DNA from: a bacterium | Lineage (GTDB): Bacteria > Methylomirabilota > Methylomirabilia > Methylomirabilales > 2-02-FULL-66-22 | DNA length: 46,570 bases | Assembly: GCA_029580855.1 (NCBI GenBank) | Contig: JAKPQH010000139.1 | Span: forward strand, 1-46,570 | Direction: 5' to 3' | Shown: positions 42,389-46,570 of the stretch, piece by piece | Layout: each line of letters opens with the position of its first letter | How positions within the stretch are numbered: position 1 is the first letter of the stretch | Position numbers and translations under genes: made by a program | Notes under the pieces: generated by a model | Databases searched by the model: none | The model's input: only the letters and a program-made list of their open reading frames with translations | Told to the model about the DNA's origin: nothing

Positions 42389-43376
42389 CGGGCGGCGCGT
42401 TGACGAGCTGCGTGAAGACCTCGACCCCGTCCGACAGCGGGAAGGTCCGCACCCAGGGCTCCAGCGTGATCTTCCCCGCACCCAGGAGATCCAGCGCCGC
42501 GCGCAGATCGCGCGGCCGGACGGCAAAGGAGCCGTAGATCGCCTTCTCGCCGAGGACGATGTCCAGCCCTCCCACCGTGGCGGCGTCGTCGTGCAGCCCG
42601 AGCCACACGCACTCGCAGCCCTTCCGGATGGCTTTCACGGCCATATCCCGGGTGCCGGCCGCGCCCACCGCGTCGATGGCGGCGTCGGCGCCCCGGCCGC
42701 GGGTGAAGTCCCGGATGCCGGCGGGCACGTCCTCGGTCCGCGCGTCGAGGATCCGATCGGCTCCCAAGCGCTCGGCCACCGCCAGCCGCGCGGGCGAGAC
42801 GTCCACGACGGCGAGACGTCCCGCCCCGCCCGCCTTGGCCACCTGCAACGTGAAGAGCCCGATGGCCCCGGCGCCGAAGATCACCACCGTCTCGGGAAAC
42901 CGGCGGCGGATCATGGACCAGGCGTGCACGCCGTTGCCCAGCGGCTCCATCAGCGACGCCTGCACGGGCGTCACGTTTTCCGGCATCGGCATGATCGTCG
43001 AGACCGGCGCCGCCACCCGCTCGGCAAACGCGCCGGGCCGTCGCGTGCCGTACACCTCGGCGGTCGGGCACACGTGCGGATCCCCGTCGGTGCACGCATC
43101 GCAGACGCCGCACGAGATCGTCGAGTTGACGGCCACCACATCGCCGACCCGAAAACCGGACACCCCCGGCCCGACGGCCACCACCTGGCCGCTGAATTCG
43201 TGCCCCATGATGAGGGGAGGCGTCCGGCGCGGCGCGTGAATCTTAAAGCCGTGCAGCTCCGACCCGCAGATTCCCACCGCCAGAACCTTGAGCACCGCCT
43301 CGCCCGGCCGGGGCGACGGGTCGGGGACGTCCCGGATTTCCAGTTGGTCCCACGCGGGATAGTAGAGCGCCTTCAT
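42354..43376 (-). CDS. Zinc-dependent alcohol dehydrogenase (MDR family)
   Basis: A 340-aa medium-chain dehydrogenase. The catalytic zinc ligands are Cys in GICGSELHG and His-Glu in MGHEFSG; the structural zinc site has four cysteines in the CGVCDACTDGDPHVC run (about residues 91-105). The nucleotide motif is FGAGAIGLF. It resembles sorbitol/threonine dehydrogenase-like enzymes, acting on polyols or amino alcohols. ATG 43376 gives the normal N-terminus MKALYYPAWDQLEI; the longer open frame is a shadow of the peptidase gene. AAGGA is 10 nt upstream. Confidence 0.92.
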   Translation of the reverse strand: MKALYYPAWDQLEIRDVPDPSPRPGEAVLKVLAVGICGSELHGFKIHAPRRTPPLIMGHEFSGQVVAVGPGVSGFRVGDVVAVNSTISCGVCDACTDGDPHVCPTAEVYGTRRPGAFAERVAAPVSTIMPMPENVTPVQASLMEPLGNGVHAWSMIRRRFPETVVIFGAGAIGLFTLQVAKAGGAGRLAVVDVSPARLAVAERLGADRILDARTEDVPAGIRDFTRGRGADAAIDAVGAAGTRDMAVKAIRKGCECVWLGLHDDAATVGGLDIVLGEKAIYGSFAVRPRDLRAALDLLGAGKITLEPWVRTFPLSDGVEVFTQLVNAPPDDYIKAVLLPS

Positions 43377-43425
43377 CGGGTCCGATCCTTTCGCACAGGA
43401 AGTCCACACGCGCACGCAGTCCGCG

Positions 43426-44538
43426 TCAATCCCGACCGCCGCGTCCGCGCGCCACCAGGATCGCCACCTCCTCGACGGGCAGGGCGTGGCGGATGTGGTC
43501 GTCGCGGCCCCGCACCGTCTCGGCGCGGCACAGCGAATTGAGGACCGCCTCCTCCACGCTTTCGACGACCGCGGGAAACAGCCACTCCATCGCCCGCGCC
43601 TCGTCGGCCAGGACGGTCTCTTCCCGGGTGAGCGACTCCGGCGCGTGCGGGATCCGCTGCGCCACGCTGAACGCGACGACGAAATCGCCGCTCCCATGGC
43701 CGTGGTGGCTCCCCGTCCGCGCCAGACCTGCCGCCGCCCGCACCCCCAACCGCCGGAGCTGCCGGGAGTCGAGGGGCGCATCGGTGGCGAGTACGATCAT
43801 GATGGAGCCGCGCTCCGGCGCCGGCGGTCCGCCGGCGGGCGGGGGCTGAAGGTACCGCCCGACGGGAACCCCGCGGATCAGCAGATCGCGCGGCCGGCCG
43901 AAGTTCGACTGCACCAAGACCCCCACCGCGAAGCCGCCGCCCTGCCGCGGCACGACGCGGCTGGCCGTGCCGATTCCGCCCTTCCAGCCGAAACAGCTCG
44001 TCCCCGTCCCCGCGCCCACGGCGCCCTCGGCGACGGGCCCCGCCGCCGCGCCGTCCAGCGCGGCGCGGACGTGCTCGGCGCGCACGTGGCGCCCCTGGAG
44101 ATCGTTCAGAAAACCGTCGTTGCACTCGCCCACCACCACATTGACGCTGCCGGTACGAATGCCCACCTCCGGGCTTTCCCGGATCGCGTGCTGGACAAGG
44201 CCGTCGGCCACCAGCCCGACGTTGAGCGTGCCCGTGAGCGCGATGGGCGCCTCGATCACACCCAGCTCGCGGACCTCCTCGAACCCGCACGCTTTGCCGA
44301 AGCCGTTGATCGTGTGGACGGCGGCCCGCACCTTCTCGCGAAACAGGTTGCCGCCGTGCGGGCGGACAACCGTGACACCGGTGCGCACGGGCCCCTCGCC
44401 CGGGCGAAGCGGCCCGTCGCCCTCGCGCAGCGTGACGTGCCCCACCATGACACCCGGCACATCCGTGATGGCGTTGTGCCGCCCCGTCGGCAGGCCATCC
44501 GCCACCAGCCCGATGTCCCGCGCCCGTGGTCGCCCCAC
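43426..44538 (-). CDS. P1 family peptidase (S58, DmpA/BapA type)
   Basis: A roughly 370-aa N-terminal-nucleophile aminopeptidase that should cut itself before the serine of RGSIMIVLATDAPL (about Ser245 with this start). Other family pieces are HNAITDVPGVMVGHVTL near the N-terminus, VVVGECNDGFLND and the GSGDFVVAFS segment. Known members release N-terminal beta-alanine or D/L amino acids from small peptides or amides. The frame opens to 44583; GTG 44538 is preferred because it is one base after the stop of the upstream small gene, allowing coupled translation. Confidence 0.9.
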   Translation of the reverse strand: MGRPRARDIGLVADGLPTGRHNAITDVPGVMVGHVTLREGDGPLRPGEGPVRTGVTVVRPHGGNLFREKVRAAVHTINGFGKACGFEEVRELGVIEAPIALTGTLNVGLVADGLVQHAIRESPEVGIRTGSVNVVVGECNDGFLNDLQGRHVRAEHVRAALDGAAAGPVAEGAVGAGTGTSCFGWKGGIGTASRVVPRQGGGFAVGVLVQSNFGRPRDLLIRGVPVGRYLQPPPAGGPPAPERGSIMIVLATDAPLDSRQLRRLGVRAAAGLARTGSHHGHGSGDFVVAFSVAQRIPHAPESLTREETVLADEARAMEWLFPAVVESVEEAVLNSLCRAETVRGRDDHIRHALPVEEVAILVARGRGGRD

Positions 44539-44539
44539 G

Positions 44540-44767
44540 TCACCGCATCCGGGCCGACATGCCGGTGACGGCACCCCGCGCAAACGTGAACTTCTTGCTC
44601 CAGTCGGAGACCGTGCCGCCGTATCTCACCGTGCAGTCCACCGCCAGGACCCCGTTTCCCTGGTCCACCCCATTCGCGGTCACCGTCATGGAGACCGTGT
44701 CCTCGCCGTACCGCTCTTTCAGATAGCGCTTGGCCGCCTCGACCAGAGGTCCTTCCACATCGGGCAT
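44540..44767 (-). CDS. Small hypothetical protein
   Basis: A 75-aa protein with an N-terminal helix (VEGPLVEAAKRYLKERYG) and four or so strands (TVSMTVTANGV, LAVDCTVRYGG, DWSKKFTFARG). No family recognised. GGAGG lies 5 nt before ATG 44767, and its stop is directly followed by the peptidase start, so it is very likely translated. A longer frame to 44827 is not preferred. Confidence 0.7.
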   Translation of the reverse strand: MPDVEGPLVEAAKRYLKERYGEDTVSMTVTANGVDQGNGVLAVDCTVRYGGTVSDWSKKFTFARGAVTGMSARMR

Positions 44768-44823
44768 GTCGCCTCCTCTCCGTCTTCGACCCGGCCGTTC
44801 CGCGTTCCCCATGGCCGACCCCG

Positions 44824-45540
44824 TCACTTCCCGAACACCTCTTTCAGGAGGTCAGTGACCCGGGCGGCCGGATTGGTGCGGATCTTTTTTTCCTCCTCCG
44901 CCACCACATGGAAGAGTCCCGCCAGGGCCTTGTCGACGACGTACCCGTCCACGTCCAGCGACTCGCTCTTGGCAAAGGGGATCGCCCGATACCGGCCGAC
45001 CAGGTCTTTGTACTGCCGGGTCACCCCGACCTCGTTGGTTGCCTGCTCGACGATCGGCCTGAACGCCGCCGCCAGCTGGTCGGTGGTCTTGCCGCGGAAA
45101 TACTCCGTCGCCGCCGTGTCGCCGCCCCCCAGGATCTTTCGCGCGTCGTCGAAGCTCATGGCCGCGATGGCGTCCCGGAAGATCTGCGTGGCCGCCGGCG
45201 CCGCGCGCTCGGCGGCCCGGTTCATGCCGAGGACGAACTCGTCCACCTTGGGCCCGTACCCGACCGCCCGCAGCCCGGTCTCGAGGGCGTGCAGCTTCTG
45301 CGGCATCAGGATCTTGATCGCGGCATTCTTAAAGTACCCATCCGTCTTGCCGGTCAGGGTGATCGCGTTCTGCGTCCCAACCTGGAGCGCTTCCTTCAGA
45401 CCGGAAGCGATCGTCGCGTCGCTCGGCCCGCTTTTCGGCGCCAGCCCGCCGAGCCCCTTCAGCATCTGGTCGAGTTGACCCCACGCGGGGGCGGCGACCG
45501 ACACCACCGCGAGACTCGCCACAACGGCGCGCATCCACAT
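44824..45540 (-). CDS. DUF4197 domain protein, exported
   Basis: A 238-aa protein of unknown function. A Sec signal peptide covers about residues 1-21 (ending APAWG-Q). The DUF4197 domain follows: [15 protein letters not shown] near residues 46-60, [42 protein letters not shown] and the C-terminal [20 protein letters not shown] block with its [15 protein letters not shown] end. The fold is all-helical and proteins of this family are secreted or periplasmic. ATG 45540 has AAGGAGGG upstream. It starts 50 bp after the TauE/SafE gene. Confidence 0.92.
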   Translation of the reverse strand: MWMRAVVASLAVVSVAAPAWGQLDQMLKGLGGLAPKSGPSDATIASGLKEALQVGTQNAITLTGKTDGYFKNAAIKILMPQKLHALETGLRAVGYGPKVDEFVLGMNRAAERAAPAATQIFRDAIAAMSFDDARKILGGGDTAATEYFRGKTTDQLAAAFRPIVEQATNEVGVTRQYKDLVGRYRAIPFAKSESLDVDGYVVDKALAGLFHVVAEEEKKIRTNPAARVTDLLKEVFGK

Positions 45541-45590
45541 CCCGAGCGCCCTCCTTTGGACTTCTCGGCCGCACCTCCGCCCCGGTCCGC

Positions 45591-46328
45591 TCATGCGACG
45601 CTTCGGCAGACGAATACGACGCCCATGCCGAACAACAGGACGTACAGGATGCGGCGGAACGTCTCTTGCGGCACCCGATCCTGCACCCGCAGCCCCACCC
45701 AGAACGCCAGGAGGGCCACGGTGCTGAGCCCGACGGACCACCGCAGGATCTCGACCGTGTACAGGCCCCAGCGCGAAATGGCCGCCAGCTGGCTGACCTT
45801 GGTGATAAAAAAGATGGAGGCCACGGCCTTCACAAACTCCCGCTTCTCGAACCCCAAGGCGAGAATGTACAGCGCCGTGAGCGGCCCGACGACATTCGTG
45901 ATGCCGGCCAGCACCCCGCCCGCGAACCCCACCGCGGGACCCAGGCTGCCCTCCCATCGCGGCGGCACTTTGATCCGGAGATCCAGATACACCGTGACCA
46001 GGAACACGAGAATCATGACCGCCAAGGCCAGGTAGATGAACCGCTCGGGCACCCTAACCAGGATCCGGGTCCCCAGAAACACGCCGACCACGGTCGCGGC
46101 CAAAAGCGACAACAGCCGCCGCCAGAGCAGCCAGGGGAGTCGGCCGCGCGCGATCTGGAAGGTATCCATGAGGATGTTGGGCAGGACCAGGAGCGCGTAC
46201 GTGGTCTTGATATCCACCAGCAAGGCGACCATGGGCGTGGCGATCAAGGGAAACCCCATGGCGGTCGTCCCCTTGACGAAACTGGCAAGAAGAAATGCGC
46301 CCGCCACCGCCACCCAGGTCAGTTCCAT
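45591..46328 (-). CDS. TauE/SafE family sulfite/anion permease
   Basis: A 245-aa membrane protein with about seven to eight helices and the two family repeats: [22 protein letters not shown] near residues 12-33 and [22 protein letters not shown] near 134-155. The family exports sulfite, sulfoacetate or related anions or imports small organic acids. It is the first gene of the long minus-strand cluster. No sulfonate-breakdown enzyme is next to it, so the substrate is open. Confidence 0.9.
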   Translation of the reverse strand: MELTWVAVAGAFLLASFVKGTTAMGFPLIATPMVALLVDIKTTYALLVLPNILMDTFQIARGRLPWLLWRRLLSLLAATVVGVFLGTRILVRVPERFIYLALAVMILVFLVTVYLDLRIKVPPRWEGSLGPAVGFAGGVLAGITNVVGPLTALYILALGFEKREFVKAVASIFFITKVSQLAAISRWGLYTVEILRWSVGLSTVALLAFWVGLRVQDRVPQETFRRILYVLLFGMGVVFVCRSVA

Positions 46329-46386
46329 GGCCCCGTCCCCGCCGCCCGCCCCGCGCGCCGTCGCGGGGAGCCGTCGCAGGTGTCAC

Positions 46387-46415
46387 ACGCTAGCAGATAG
46401 TGGCTTCCGTGGCAA
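46387..46415 (-). promoter_or_regulatory. Candidate promoter before the TauE/SafE gene
   Basis: Minus-strand TTGCCA (46410-46415) and TAGCGT (46387-46392) are 17 bp apart; the same TAGCGT -10 is used in the candidate hisG promoter. Beyond it, to 46570, I see no gene. Confidence 0.35.
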
Positions 46416-46570
46416 GGTGTGGCACGCATCCCTAATCCGGCGGCAAGGTTCTTGCTGTGTCCGCTGGGATCGACCCGGATGGCCGTGGCGCCGGTCCGAG
46501 GGGCTCGCGAGGCGCGCCGGCGACCGGGACCGGAGGCAGGCAGCGGGGAAGAGGGGCGCCCGCATCGCGG

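Overview
The window is dense, high-GC bacterial chromosome (about two thirds G+C by eye, third positions strongly G/C), with about 41 protein genes and the 5' half of RNase P RNA. Most genes are on the minus strand. No marker here fixes the taxon. The GC content and the mix of ABC importers, PPC/UPF0173 proteins, Lar maturation genes and a many-GAF kinase would suit an uncultured soil or subsurface lineage such as Rokubacteria/Methylomirabilota, but this is a weak inference.

Layout. 1-1.8 kb: rnpB (minus, cut by the window edge) with its promoter, a 3-hydroxyacyl-CoA dehydrogenase and a PPC-domain protein. 2.0-5.4 kb: a sugar-type ABC importer (two permeases, a Tat-signal binding protein, no ATPase) behind a long structured leader. 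5.4-11.4 kb: a UPF0173 hydrolase, then glnB-glnA-glnE, read in that order from a consensus sigma-54 promoter. 11.6-16.1 kb: a single-domain response regulator, a four-GAF histidine kinase and galT. 16.2-19.5 kb: a DUF4392 (D-glutamate cyclase C-terminal half) protein, a lipoprotein and a fused 5-oxoprolinase PxpB-PxpC whose linker is made of short tandem repeats. 19.8-22.1 kb: marC and a secreted protein of unknown function on the plus strand. 22.2-29.3 kb (minus): a DUF1445 (D-glutamate cyclase N-terminal half) gene, livKHMGF, pxpA and an overlapping pair of small unknown genes, led by a promoter and a palindromic operator candidate. 29.9-33.2 kb: hisG, an M20 peptidase and a D-2-hydroxyacid dehydrogenase. 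33.5-36.5 kb (plus): larB, larC and an MBL hydrolase. 36.5-38.5 kb: a lower-GC restriction-modification island. 38.5-46.3 kb (minus): MFS transporter, 3-hydroxyisobutyrate dehydrogenase-like enzyme, amidohydrolase, methyltransferase, alcohol dehydrogenase, S58 peptidase, a small protein, a DUF4197 protein and a TauE/SafE permease.

The main theme is the glutamate node. DUF1445 and DUF4392, which are fused in the mammalian mitochondrial D-glutamate cyclase, occur here as separate genes, each close to one part of the 5-oxoprolinase (PxpA, PxpBC). A dedicated LIV-type importer sits in the DUF1445 operon, and the glutamine synthetase control cluster lies a few kb away. Read together, this suggests uptake of an acidic amino acid or 5-oxoproline-type solute, cyclisation of D-glutamate, ring opening to glutamate and nitrogen-regulated conversion to glutamine. 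The substrate and the stereochemical link are not shown by sequence.

Other points of interest are the methyltransferase promoter, where a perfect 10-bp inverted repeat containing GACGTC fills the space between -35 and -10, and the in-frame repeat linker of PxpBC, which could be unstable in length.
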